Source of the DNA: Desulfovibrio sp.
Lineage (GTDB): Bacteria; Desulfobacterota; Desulfovibrionia; Desulfovibrionales; Desulfovibrionaceae
NCBI RefSeq assembly: GCF_019422935.1
Contig: NZ_JAHZCJ010000002.1
Coordinates: 62,001 to 126,000, forward strand
Length of the DNA: 64,000 bases
Reading direction: 5' to 3'
The notes under the pieces were generated by a model. That model did no database searches, was not told where the DNA came from, and was given only the letters and a program-made list of their open reading frames with translations. Positions 54,017 through 62,320 of the stretch are shown piece by piece (position 1 is the stretch's first letter; every line of letters begins with the position of its first letter). The position numbers were made by a program, and so were the translations under genes.

Positions 54017-54860
54017 CCTTCACCCCCAGCTTTTCCACAAGTTCCATGCCCTTGGGCGAAATGGCAGGGATAAAGCCCGCCGCTTCAAAAAAGGCCTGCC
54101 CCTGCTCACTGGTAATCCAGTCCATATAGGCTGCGGCTTTTGCCGGGTCGGAGGCGTTGGCCATCATACCCACGGTAAAGGTCAGCGGCCCGGCGGGGAA
54201 AAACCGCTCAGGGATTTCCACCAAATCCAGCCGGTCGGCAAACCGCGTCATGCGGGTGATGCGCCGCTCCACAATCATGGCGTCAGCCTTGCCCTCGGCA
54301 ACGCTTTCCACAGAACGCTGCACGCAGCTGCCCTGTTCGGGCACGTTGGCAAGCACCTTGGGCGTGATGTCCGCAGCCTTGAGGATGCCCATAACCGCCT
54401 GTCCGCCGGGAGCGGAAGCGTCCCGCGCCATGGAAACCCGCACGCCGCCGCGGGTCAGGTCTTCAATATCGCTAATTTTGGCGGGATTCCCCTTGGGAAC
54501 CGCAATGACGTAACTGGTAAAGCACAAGGGCCTGAAATTGACCATTTTGCCAGCCTTGCGCAGATTCTGGGCCAGAGCCAGCACGCGTCCGGCAAAAACC
54601 TCGGTCTGCCCGCCGCCTGTCAGCAGGGACTTGCCCAAGGCCGCTGCAAAGGCTCCAGTGTAGACAACCTTGACGCCCGAGTGCTGCTGATAGGCCTCAT
54701 GCGCAGGCATCATGGCCTCGGCAAGTCCGCCGCACGACCACACCTGCAAGGTGGCGCCCTCCGCCGCATTGGCGGTTTGCGGCGTCAACATGGCAGCGCC
54801 CGCTGCCCCCAACGCCAGCGATTTAAGAAAATCGCGTCGTCCTTTTTCGGTAGTTTCCAT
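54006..54860 (-). CDS. Tat-exported ModA-like solute-binding protein
   Basis: 284 residues from the ATG at 54860 with GGAGAGG upstream. A twin-arginine signal (RRDFLKSLALGAAGAA) with a cleavage site near ANA is followed by a type II periplasmic-binding fold: TLQVWSCGGLAEAMMPAHEAYQQHSGVKVVYTGA, YVIAVPKGNPAKISDIEDLTRGG, AVMGILKAADITPKVLANV, ADAMIVERRI and the C-terminal AAAYMDWITSEQGQAFFEAAGF. ModA and other oxyanion-binding proteins share this form, but the export route (Tat) suggests folding or cofactor loading before export. No ABC permease or ATPase gene is adjacent; the partner gene encodes a membrane polyferredoxin. Confidence 0.8.
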   Translation of the reverse strand: METTEKGRRDFLKSLALGAAGAAMLTPQTANAAEGATLQVWSCGGLAEAMMPAHEAYQQHSGVKVVYTGAFAAALGKSLLTGGGQTEVFAGRVLALAQNLRKAGKMVNFRPLCFTSYVIAVPKGNPAKISDIEDLTRGGVRVSMARDASAPGGQAVMGILKAADITPKVLANVPEQGSCVQRSVESVAEGKADAMIVERRITRMTRFADRLDLVEIPERFFPAGPLTFTVGMMANASDPAKAAAYMDWITSEQGQAFFEAAGFIPAISPKGMELVEKLGVKDVA

Positions 54861-55346
54861 ATGCCTCTCCACAAAAAATAATGATCCTGCACAAGCGCAG
54901 AGCGCGCCATCCAACCCTTAAAAATAAAAAACGGTTCCGCATTCTGGATGCGAAACCTGGATTGTGAGGGGGAGCGCCTGAACTTACTTGATCGGGAGAG
55001 CGGGAATCAGCGAAAAGCCCGACCAGCGGCACGTAGCGAGACAACCTGCCCCACAGAGTCCGCACGTCAGGTCATGCCAGCGCCCGTGGCTGCAAGCATG
55101 CTGGCCGTCAGCATCGGCAGCAACGGAAATGTCGCACCGATATCAGAGAAATTACGGCAGGAAGCGCCACACAGGCCAGCACGCCGGGGCATGCGGTGCG
55201 CGGCGCTGGAAGGCCTGTCAGAAATTTTGTGATGCTTGCGCATGGTGCCGCATTTTCCCCATTGCTTGCGCCCGCCGCCGCAAACCGTTTATGGATGCGC
55301 GCGCCGGGTTCATGATGCAAAAACGAACAATCGGAAATGGTCGGGC
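54861..55346. other. Upstream region of the Tat-binding-protein gene, no gene recognised
   Basis: About 490 bp between the M23 peptidase stop and the binding-protein start, both minus strand. Besides the terminator-like hairpin at 54920-54957 I see no recognised element. Comparison by eye with molybdenum-cofactor and other riboswitch cores gave no match. Small open frames on both strands lack Shine-Dalgarnos. Confidence 0.35.
54920..54957 (-). terminator. Terminator or attenuator upstream of the Tat-binding-protein gene
   Basis: Minus-strand hairpin GGTTTCGCAT/ATGCGGAACC (54948-54957 with 54933-54942; one T:G pair) followed by GTTTTTTATTTTT. It ends 60 bp before the start codon of the gene it precedes, so it can terminate read-through from the peptidase gene or act as an attenuator. 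Confidence 0.7.
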
Positions 55347-56246
55347 CTACTCCAGAATATAACGCATGGGGTCAACCGGCACACCGTTAAGGCGCACCTC
55401 GTAGTGCAGGTGCGGCCCGGTGGTGCGGCCACTCATGCCCACATAGCCCACAATTTCGCCGCGCTTGACCCACTGGCCTTCCTGCACGGCGCAGCGCTGC
55501 ATGTGCCCGTATTTGGTAACAATGCCGCTGCCGTGGTTGATTTCAACGCTGAAACCATACGCGCCATCACGCCCCGAAAGAGTCACCACGCCCTGGGCTG
55601 GAGCCATGATGGGCGTGCCGATGCGGTTGGTGATGTCCAGGCCCTTATGGAACTGCCCCCGCCCGCCAAACGGTGCGGAACGCCAGCCAAAACTGGAAGA
55701 AACAAAACCCACCACGGGCCAGATGGTCGGCATGGAAGAAAGGGCGTCGCGGTTTTCACGCAGTGCCAGCAGCAAGTCCTGCTGGCGCACTTCTTCAAGC
55801 CGCACGGATTCAGAGAGACGGGTAAGGAATTCAAGCATCTTGCGGGCGGCAAGTTCCTGCCGGTGCAAGGGCAGATAGGTACGCGAAAAATCCCCCGGCC
55901 TGTCGCCGATGGAACCGGCCTCCGTGGGATCTTTTTCCATATTCATCATGATGCGCAGCTTGGAGTCGAAGCTTTGCACCCGCTCCAGATCACGCCCCAC
56001 AACAGAAATACGCTCAACCAGATTCACAAGCTGGCGGCGCTGTTCTTCAATGGTTTTGTCTGCATTGCGCAGGTCGTCGCCCAGATGCCGGGTTTCAAGC
56101 CAACTGCGCAGCAGCCAGACATTGCAGGCCACAAGGGCCAGCACCAGCACGCAGGCAATAAAGCCAAACCAGCCGCGCATGCGCAGGTTGCGGCTGCCGC
56201 TACGACCTTCAGTGAAGATGACTATGTGATATTTGCCGAACAGCAT
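55347..56246 (-). CDS. Membrane-anchored M23 family peptidase
   Basis: 299 residues. One N-terminal membrane helix (FGFIACVLVLALVACNVWLL), then a coiled coil (about 55-90, LRNADKTIEEQRRQLVNLVERISVV), then the M23 (LytM) domain with HKGLDI, KYGHM and GPHLHYEVRLNGVPVDP. The His/Asp zinc ligands (HxxxD and HxH) are complete, so it may be an active peptidoglycan endopeptidase. The architecture matches cell-division or envelope-remodelling factors. The start is uncertain as no Shine-Dalgarno is clear. Confidence 0.88.
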   Translation of the reverse strand: MLFGKYHIVIFTEGRSGSRNLRMRGWFGFIACVLVLALVACNVWLLRSWLETRHLGDDLRNADKTIEEQRRQLVNLVERISVVGRDLERVQSFDSKLRIMMNMEKDPTEAGSIGDRPGDFSRTYLPLHRQELAARKMLEFLTRLSESVRLEEVRQQDLLLALRENRDALSSMPTIWPVVGFVSSSFGWRSAPFGGRGQFHKGLDITNRIGTPIMAPAQGVVTLSGRDGAYGFSVEINHGSGIVTKYGHMQRCAVQEGQWVKRGEIVGYVGMSGRTTGPHLHYEVRLNGVPVDPMRYILE

Positions 56247-56281
56247 TGGGCTAACACTCTAGAGCCGGGATACGGCCCGTG

Positions 56282-57085
56282 TCAATCCGCACCGCCGTCA
56301 CGCTCTTCTGCGTCCGGCAGGGGCTGCTCATCGCCCAAGGCCGCAGCCGCGCTGTTCTTTTCAAGCTGCCAGCGGGTCAGACCATTAAAAATGCACCGCC
56401 GCGAATCCTTGGATACCCCATACAGGTGTTCCAGCGTTTCCCCCATGGAACTGCGGGCGGTATTGCCAGCCGAGGGGCAGGCATTGGCCCAGATGGGCAG
56501 TTCCCACTGTTTGGCAGCCTTGAGGATAAACTTTTTTTCCACCAGCAGCAGCGGGCGTATCAGTTGCAGGCCGCCGCCAAAAAACGACTCATTCATGCTC
56601 ATGCCGTCCACACGCCCATTGCGGCTCAGATTCATGAAGAACGTCTGCACCAGATCGTCCGCATTGTGCCCAAGCGCGAGGTGGGTCACGCCATACTGGG
56701 CGCACAGCTCAAACAGGCGCTTGCGCCGCAGCCAGGAACAGCGGAAACAGGCCGACCTGCGCAGATTCTTTTCTGAATGCGCGTCCGGGCCGTAGGTTGT
56801 CATTTCAATATGACCGGGTATGCCTCGCTTGGCCAGCCAGGGCAAAAGAGCCGCGTGGCTCCGCTCGTCAAAACCGGGGTTGAGGTGGATCGCCATGATT
56901 TCAAAGTGAAAAGGTACGATTCCCTGGCGAATTTTAAGACTTTGCAGCAACACAAAACTGTCCACGCCGCCAGAAACGGCAACAGCAACCCGACATCCAG
57001 GCCACAGCATGCCTGTTTTCTGCATGGCCTTGCCCGCGCTTTTAACACAGGTTTCCTGCGCGAATGATCTTTTTTCTCTACTCAT
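56282..57085 (-). CDS. TtcA-like PP-loop ATPase (tRNA thiolation family)
   Basis: 267 residues. PP-loop AVAVSGGVDSFVLLQSL at about 33-49, a CxxC pair in CFRCSWLRRKRLFEL where TtcA has its Fe-S Cys, and ALGHNADDLVQTFFMNL. TtcA makes 2-thiocytidine at position 32 of some tRNAs. The other conserved Cys would be in NACPSAGNTARSS. The tail (about 240-267) is acidic and not part of the family core. Narrower identity within the family is not certain. Confidence 0.85.
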   Translation of the reverse strand: MSREKRSFAQETCVKSAGKAMQKTGMLWPGCRVAVAVSGGVDSFVLLQSLKIRQGIVPFHFEIMAIHLNPGFDERSHAALLPWLAKRGIPGHIEMTTYGPDAHSEKNLRRSACFRCSWLRRKRLFELCAQYGVTHLALGHNADDLVQTFFMNLSRNGRVDGMSMNESFFGGGLQLIRPLLLVEKKFILKAAKQWELPIWANACPSAGNTARSSMGETLEHLYGVSKDSRRCIFNGLTRWQLEKNSAAAALGDEQPLPDAEERDGGAD

Positions 57086-57172
57086 AATTTTTCCCGTAAC
57101 TGTGTTGCCAGCAAACCCGTCAAATTTCGGGATGCCTGTTGTTCCGCGCTGGCAGCCGTTTCAGCAGACCTA

Positions 57173-57201
57173 TTGACAGCACAGCGGACGACATATATCA
57201 A
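57173..57201 (+). promoter_or_regulatory. Sigma-70-type promoter of rpoZ
   Basis: TTGACA at 57173-57178 matches the -35 consensus. TATATC (57194-57199, 15-nt spacer) or TATCAA (57196-57201, 17-nt spacer) can serve as -10. It lies about 145 nt upstream of rpoZ, leaving a long 5' UTR. Confidence 0.55.
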
Positions 57202-57344
57202 TTCTTATTTCAGCAGGGGAATCCTGCGCCAAGGCGTATGCACACGCCCGGCCTTTACAAATGGTCGGGCGGTATTATTTATCAACCGGGTTGCCCGTGG
57301 CGGCCCGGAATGCGGCGTTTAAGCCGCGTACTTACGGAGGCAGC

Positions 57345-57581
57345 ATGGCCCGTATTACCGTGGAAGATTGTCAGCAGCGCGTGGACAACCGTTTTCTGCT
57401 GGTGCAGATGGCTATCAAGCGTGTGCATCAGTACCGCGAAGGCTATGAACCGCTGGTAGAATCCCGCAACAAAGAGGCCGTGACCGCTCTGCGCGAAATT
57501 GCCGCCGGAAAGGTTCTGCCTGATGACGACAGTCTTTACAACCCCCTGCCCGGCCATAACGCGGCCGCCGCAGAGGAGTAG
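57345..57581 (+). CDS. rpoZ: RNA polymerase omega subunit
   Basis: 78 residues. [30 protein letters not shown] and [14 protein letters not shown] are the omega pattern. It supports assembly and ppGpp response of RNA polymerase. ACGGAGG precedes the ATG. It is followed by the dnaJ-family gene after about 105 nt. Confidence 0.95.
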   Translation: MARITVEDCQQRVDNRFLLVQMAIKRVHQYREGYEPLVESRNKEAVTALREIAAGKVLPDDDSLYNPLPGHNAAAAEE

Positions 57582-57687
57582 CCTTTTGGGGACAAATTGT
57601 CCGCGCGGCGGCTTCCCCAGGGGAGCCGCCGCGTTTATGTACAACCTTTAGCACAGGCGCACAAGCCGCACAGTGACCGGAACTACG

Positions 57688-58794
57688 ATGGAGCTCGATT
57701 ACTACGAAGTGCTGGGCGTAAGCCGCAGCGCCGAAGATGACGAAATTAAACGGGCCTACCGTAAGCTGGCCTTGAAGTATCACCCTGACCACAACCCCGA
57801 CAATGCCGAGGCCGAACAAAAGTTCAAGGAAGCCGCCGAAGCGTATGATGTGCTGCGTGACCCTGAAAAACGCGCGCGCTATGACCGTTTTGGACGCGCT
57901 GGCGTTCAGGGCGGAGCGGGTGGTTTTGGCAGCAACGATGATATTTTTGCGCATTTCAGCGATATCTTCGGCGATCTTTTTGGCTTTTCTACCGCTACGC
58001 GCGGCCCCAGGCCCATGGCCGGGGCTGATCTGCGCTACAATCTGACCATCACCTTTGCCCAGGCCGCCAAGGGCGACGAGATCAGCATCTCCCTGCCCAA
58101 GCACGTTACCTGCTCCGAATGCAACGGTAGCGGCGCGGCACCCGGCAGCAAGGCCGAGACATGCCGCCAGTGCGGCGGCAGCGGTCAGGTGCGCCGCTCG
58201 CAAGGATTTTTCCAGATATCCATGCCCTGCCCCTCCTGTCAGGGTTCGGGCCGGGTCATCACCAAGCCCTGCCCCAAGTGCAAGGGCGAAGGCATCACCA
58301 CAGACACCCGTGAACTTGTGGTGCGCGTGCCTGCCGGTGTGGACAGCGGCACCCGTCTGCGCGTGCGCGGCGAGGGTGAACCCGGCGTCCACGGCGGCCC
58401 GGCTGGCGACCTCTATGTTGTGCTCACCGTTGAGCAGGACAAGCGCTGGCAGCGTCAGGGACAAGACCTCATTTACTCCCTTGAGATCAGCTTTGTGCAG
58501 GCGGCTCTGGGCCATCGGGCAGAAGTCCCCGGCATTGACGGCAACCTGCCGCTGGAAATTCCCAAGGGCATTCAGAGCGGCACCCTGCTGCGAATTTCTG
58601 GAGAGGGCATGCCCTACCCCGGACGCCGTTCGCGCGGCGATCTGCTGGTAGAGGTGAAAGTGCTTACGCCTACCCGTCTTTCTGCCAAGCAGGAAGAACT
58701 GCTGCGCGAGTTTGAGGCAGCGGCGGAAAAGAGCCCGCTGGAAAAGGTCAAAAAGGCCGCAAAAAAAATCAGCAAGGCCATGGGCATCGACTAA
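57688..58794 (+). CDS. dnaJ: DnaJ-family chaperone (Hsp40)
   Basis: 368 residues from the ATG at 57688; a GTG five codons earlier is also in frame. J domain with KYHPDHNPD near residue 31, a short Gly/Phe region, and four zinc repeats ([32 protein letters not shown]). Substrate-binding C-terminal domains follow ([30 protein letters not shown]). It stimulates the DnaK ATPase. The window places it with rpoZ rather than with dnaK. Confidence 0.95.
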   Translation: MELDYYEVLGVSRSAEDDEIKRAYRKLALKYHPDHNPDNAEAEQKFKEAAEAYDVLRDPEKRARYDRFGRAGVQGGAGGFGSNDDIFAHFSDIFGDLFGFSTATRGPRPMAGADLRYNLTITFAQAAKGDEISISLPKHVTCSECNGSGAAPGSKAETCRQCGGSGQVRRSQGFFQISMPCPSCQGSGRVITKPCPKCKGEGITTDTRELVVRVPAGVDSGTRLRVRGEGEPGVHGGPAGDLYVVLTVEQDKRWQRQGQDLIYSLEISFVQAALGHRAEVPGIDGNLPLEIPKGIQSGTLLRISGEGMPYPGRRSRGDLLVEVKVLTPTRLSAKQEELLREFEAAAEKSPLEKVKKAAKKISKAMGID

Positions 58795-58820
58795 ACATTC
58801 CTCTCAGTATCATGAGCGTA

Positions 58821-58848
58821 AAAAAGCCGGGTTTGCACCCGGCTTTTT
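58821..58848. terminator. Bidirectional terminator between the dnaJ-family gene and ynfA
   Basis: Perfect 12-bp stem AAAAAGCCGGGT/ACCCGGCTTTTT with a TTGC loop, A-run before and T-run after, placed between two convergent genes. Confidence 0.92.
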
Positions 58849-58874
58849 GCGTTTTTGGCGAATAGTTCGAGCCT

Positions 58875-59204
58875 TCAGGCGGCTGTTCCCCAGCCGGAAA
58901 CAATAATGCCCATACCCACCAAGGCCACCGCACCGCCCAAGATATCTGTACTGGCCAGCGGCACGCCGTCAACCAAGCGCAACCACAAGAGAGCCGTAAC
59001 CACATACACGCAACCATAGGCGGCATAGACCCTGCCGCTGGCTGCGGGGTGCAGGGTCAGCAACCATGCAAATACCGCAAGACTCAGGCAGGCGGGCACA
59101 AGCAGCCAGGCAGAGCCGCCCTTGCGCAACCACAACCAGGGCAGATAGCACCCTGTTATCTCCGCCAGAGCCGTTGCCACAAAAAGCGCGAACGTCTTGA
59201 TCAT
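58875..59204 (-). CDS. YnfA/UPF0060-family small membrane protein
   Basis: 109 residues, four hydrophobic helices, the UPF0060 size. [29 protein letters not shown], and [26 protein letters not shown] near the middle are the family hallmarks. Related to small multidrug-resistance transporters; function not settled. The ATG at 59204 is chosen over a TTG at 59207. Confidence 0.9.
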   Translation of the reverse strand: MIKTFALFVATALAEITGCYLPWLWLRKGGSAWLLVPACLSLAVFAWLLTLHPAASGRVYAAYGCVYVVTALLWLRLVDGVPLASTDILGGAVALVGMGIIVSGWGTAA

Positions 59205-59934
59205 CAATGTATCTTTCCTGTTGTGGTAGCGCAGCGGAATGCACCGCAGTGTGATTTTGAGTACGTTGTTTCATGCCAATATTCCGGCAATCACCATACG
59301 TCTGGCAAGTACCGTCTGCGAGGCAAAATAGCAAATGCCTGTGATCGATGTTTGCATAACAGCGCAACGGTCAACACTGCCCTACACGCTCATGCACGGC
59401 GGAAGATTTTGGAGAGGAGGGGACAGCTATTGCTTTGACGGGAAAAATATTTTGGCCCGGCGGCATCTGTGGCATGCCGCCGGGCCAACATTGTCCTGTT
59501 TACCGCTCCGCCAGGCGAGGAGAGAACGGCAAGGACGCAGAGGCAGGCAAAACTGTTCCGTTAAGGGGTACGGATTCGCAGAAGGGGTCTGCGGATTTTG
59601 CCGAGGGTTGCCATCTGTAATTTTTACAGCCAGTTATGAGGCCGATTTAGTAACATGCACAAAGCAAACAGGCCCTTTTCTCGACTGTTTGTGCGCTCAA
59701 TCTAGCACTAAGCCGATCAGCATGCAAGTTATTTATTTCACCACCGCTGCTTTTTCCACAAACAATTTCATCACAACAGCGCAACATCAAACTCTTTAAC
59801 TACAAAATGTTACAAATTATTTTCTTTGGCAGCAGGCAAAGCCTGTGAACAAATCCCTCCTGTCGGGGTTGCCACACGAAAAAACCCGGCTGTTTCACAA
59901 CAGCCGGGTCAACGTGGCATAAAAAAGCGATGTG
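59205..59934. other. 730-bp gap with strong hairpin, no gene recognised
   Basis: Holds a perfect 15-bp stem (TTGGCCCGGCGGCAT 59452-59466 with its complement 59474-59488; loop CTGTGGC), followed on the minus strand by AAAATATTTTT. An imperfect G/C-rich structured stretch follows at about 59500-59615. A/T-rich sequence fills 59640-59830. No coding frame here has both a Shine-Dalgarno and family resemblance. A small RNA or a leader is possible. Confidence 0.45.
59877..59909 (-). terminator. Terminator of the csrA-fliW transcript
   Basis: 11-bp perfect stem (59884-59894 with 59899-59909), TCAC loop, then TTTTTTCG on the minus strand. Confidence 0.9.
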
Positions 59935-60471
59935 TTATTCCGTGGGTGCGGCCTTGACGCAGCAAGATTCCTGAGGGGTGGCACCATCTGCAGGGGTAGT
60001 TTCTGCATCCTGTGCTTCTTCCACTGGTTTGAGCGAGTGCAGGTTCACCTGCTGCAGTCCTTCGCCGCACTGCGGCACCTGCAACCCCACGCGGGCCTCA
60101 TAATTGATGACAATGGGGCCTGTGAGATTGAGCGCGGCCTGCTCGGGCGCGCCCGCAGGGATGGAAACCGTCACCAGCACGGCTGCCTGCTCAAGGCTCT
60201 CAATATGGAGCAACTGCCTTTCGGCATCTCCTACCTGGGGTGCGTAGGATTTGTCAAAAAAACTGTATGGATCGGCCACCAGCAGGCCAACTACCGGGGT
60301 ATTCACGCTCTGCAAAATAAGCAAAGGCGCTTCAGGACGGATCTGAAGCAGGATAAAATCCCGCTCGTTTTCAAACCCGGCCAGCCCACGGGGAAAATGC
60401 ACAACCTTATCCGTATCGATGCAACGGCGTCCAAGACGGGTGTCGATTTCTATTTCTTTGTTTCGTGCCAT
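59935..60471 (-). CDS. fliW: Flagellar assembly factor FliW
   Basis: 178 residues. [39 protein letters not shown] and [23 protein letters not shown] are the FliW pattern, and the C-terminal 30 residues are an acidic Thr/Ala tail. FliW binds flagellin and CsrA; free flagellin releases FliW from CsrA. It overlaps csrA by 22 nt, so the two are made together. Confidence 0.94.
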   Translation of the reverse strand: MARNKEIEIDTRLGRRCIDTDKVVHFPRGLAGFENERDFILLQIRPEAPLLILQSVNTPVVGLLVADPYSFFDKSYAPQVGDAERQLLHIESLEQAAVLVTVSIPAGAPEQAALNLTGPIVINYEARVGLQVPQCGEGLQQVNLHSLKPVEEAQDAETTPADGATPQESCCVKAAPTE

Positions 60472-60686
60472 AGTTCAGCAGCCACCATGAGGTCGTTATT
60501 ACTGGTTTCAAGGGCGCGCCGGTTTTCTTCAACAACCCGCTTGTACACTTCTTCGCGGTATATCGTGGTGTCATCGGGTACTTCCAGGCCCAGTTTGACC
60601 TGTTTACCCTGCATGCCCAGGATAGTTATGCGTATATTCTCGCCCAGATATAGGCTTTCTCCTGGGCGTCTTGTCAATATGAGCAT
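60450..60686 (-). CDS. csrA: Carbon storage regulator CsrA
   Basis: 78 residues. [37 protein letters not shown] is the CsrA signature; residues 45-78 form the C-terminal helix seen in FliW-dependent CsrA proteins, and the 16 extra residues beyond the E. coli length include the region FliW contacts in other species. It binds GGA motifs in mRNA leaders and represses translation, classically of flagellin. Confidence 0.96.
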   Translation of the reverse strand: MLILTRRPGESLYLGENIRITILGMQGKQVKLGLEVPDDTTIYREEVYKRVVEENRRALETSNNDLMVAAELWHETKK

Positions 60687-60781
60687 AGGTGCTTCCGTTA
60701 ATTATATCGTTGCATGAACCGCTCCCTGGCAGCACTTGCGTCTACCCGGCAGCAAGCGGCAAAGTCCGCTGCTACTTGGCA

Positions 60782-62311
60782 TTAGAGATAACTGGCCAGG
60801 TTCATCTGCATTATCTTTGAAGAAGACTGAAGCACTGTCTGATACGTTAACTGTTGCCGGGTCAGCTTTGTCAGCAACTCGGTCAGGTCTATATCTTCAG
60901 TATAGCTCAATCTGTCCTGCTGGTCTAGCTTCTGAAAACTGAGAACATCGCTGGCAGTCGACACCCGATTTTCAAGACCGCCAATGCGGGCTGTCTGGGT
61001 GAGCACATTTTGCTGCACCGTGGCAATTTTTGCGAGTGTCTGCTGGCAACCTTCCTGATTGTTATTCTCGCAATAGCTGATGAAGTCGCCCACCATGTCA
61101 AACAGGTTTGTCGAACCCGACAGGGCTGGCTTGCCTTCGTAGTATCCACCAAAGATATCCTTGCCCACGTTGTTTACCGAAATATACGAATCCTTCATTA
61201 TTTCCAGATTCAGGTCGGCTCGGTCTGGGTGTACAAGAAACTGTGTGCCTGCGTTTACGGTGTAGCCAGTGACGCTTCCTGCGTCCAAATCCATATATCC
61301 GCTTGGCATGAGCAGTCGAAGCTTGTTTGAACCATCAGTGGTGGCAGTTGCCGCAATCCAGGTTGATCCGCTGTCGGTGCTGTACGAATAGTTGACCGTA
61401 TTGCCAGACGTGGAAAGGTCGGCGTTGTTGTCCATGCGCAACAACACGTTGCCACCAAACGCGCCAGCGGCAGAAGTGAGAAGGCCTGACGGCCCGCCCA
61501 TGGTAGTGATTTTCGGCGGGGGATCATTGTCGTCACCCTGATAGACAGCCGTAGGACGGATGTACACCAGCGTACCGTTTTTTGATCCTGCCCCAGCGCT
61601 TGTATCGGCTGCGGTAACAGCCAAATCCTTCTGCATGGTAACGGTTACACCGTTGGCAGTCAGCGTTCTGCCAACCGTAGTGCCCGTGCCCCATGTGGTG
61701 CCGCCATCGTTGGACCAGCGAAAAGTCTGCGCCCCGCCATCAAGCGTCCCGGTGCTGGTAAACTGGATCATCATGGATTTACTGGACGCGCCCTGGATCG
61801 TATAGTCCCCGGCCTGAATGGCCGTATCCCAGTTGGTGTCGGCACTGGTCAGGGCCAGCCCTTCCTCAAAGGCGTTGTGGTCATAGCGCTGACCGGCAAA
61901 AATGCTGTTGCCCTCATACTGCGTGTTGGAAAGATTGAGCATCTCGCCAAAAATCTGCCGGGCCTGATCCGCGATCTGTTTACGGTTCTCCGCCGAATAG
62001 GTGCCGGTAGAGGCTTGTTCAGCCAACGCTTTAAGGTTTGTCAGAGAGTTGCTCAACTGCGTGCCAAGCACGTTGTCGGCCAATGACAACCAGCCCTTGG
62101 CCGTATCTACATTGCTCTGGTACTGGGTGGTGGCGCTGATGTCATTGCGGGTCACCAGCACGCGGTATGTGCCAGCAGGATCATCCGATGGCCTGTTGAT
62201 CTTTTTTTGCGAAGAGCCTTGCTCGTTGCTTTCCATGTAGGCGGCCAGACTTTTCTGCATCTGGCTCGTCATTTTGTCGTACATGGTATTTTGCGTAACG
62301 CGTATAGCCAT
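60782..62311 (-). CDS. flgL: Flagellar hook-associated protein 3 (FlgL)
   Basis: 509 residues. The conserved flagellin-like N-terminus (MAIRVTQNTMYDKMTSQMQKSLAAYME... INRPSDDPAGTYRVL) and C-terminus (DLTELLTKLTRQQLTYQTVLQSSSKIMQMNLASYL) are intact. About 230 residues in the middle (roughly 170-400) are a Gly/Thr/Ser-rich surface domain with no counterpart in the 317-residue E. coli FlgL. It joins hook and filament. GGAG precedes the ATG. Confidence 0.93.
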   Translation of the reverse strand: MAIRVTQNTMYDKMTSQMQKSLAAYMESNEQGSSQKKINRPSDDPAGTYRVLVTRNDISATTQYQSNVDTAKGWLSLADNVLGTQLSNSLTNLKALAEQASTGTYSAENRKQIADQARQIFGEMLNLSNTQYEGNSIFAGQRYDHNAFEEGLALTSADTNWDTAIQAGDYTIQGASSKSMMIQFTSTGTLDGGAQTFRWSNDGGTTWGTGTTVGRTLTANGVTVTMQKDLAVTAADTSAGAGSKNGTLVYIRPTAVYQGDDNDPPPKITTMGGPSGLLTSAAGAFGGNVLLRMDNNADLSTSGNTVNYSYSTDSGSTWIAATATTDGSNKLRLLMPSGYMDLDAGSVTGYTVNAGTQFLVHPDRADLNLEIMKDSYISVNNVGKDIFGGYYEGKPALSGSTNLFDMVGDFISYCENNNQEGCQQTLAKIATVQQNVLTQTARIGGLENRVSTASDVLSFQKLDQQDRLSYTEDIDLTELLTKLTRQQLTYQTVLQSSSKIMQMNLASYL

Positions 62312-62320
62312 GTCGGGCTC

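Noticed and set aside
54948..55100. Molybdenum-cofactor riboswitch upstream of the ModA-like gene
   Set aside because: The terminator hairpin is present but no conserved aptamer segments could be matched by eye.
59500..59615. Cyclic-di-GMP (GEMM) riboswitch
   Set aside because: A GGACGCAGAGGC stretch resembles part of the motif, but the preceding conserved GGCAAACC segment and the order of elements do not fit.
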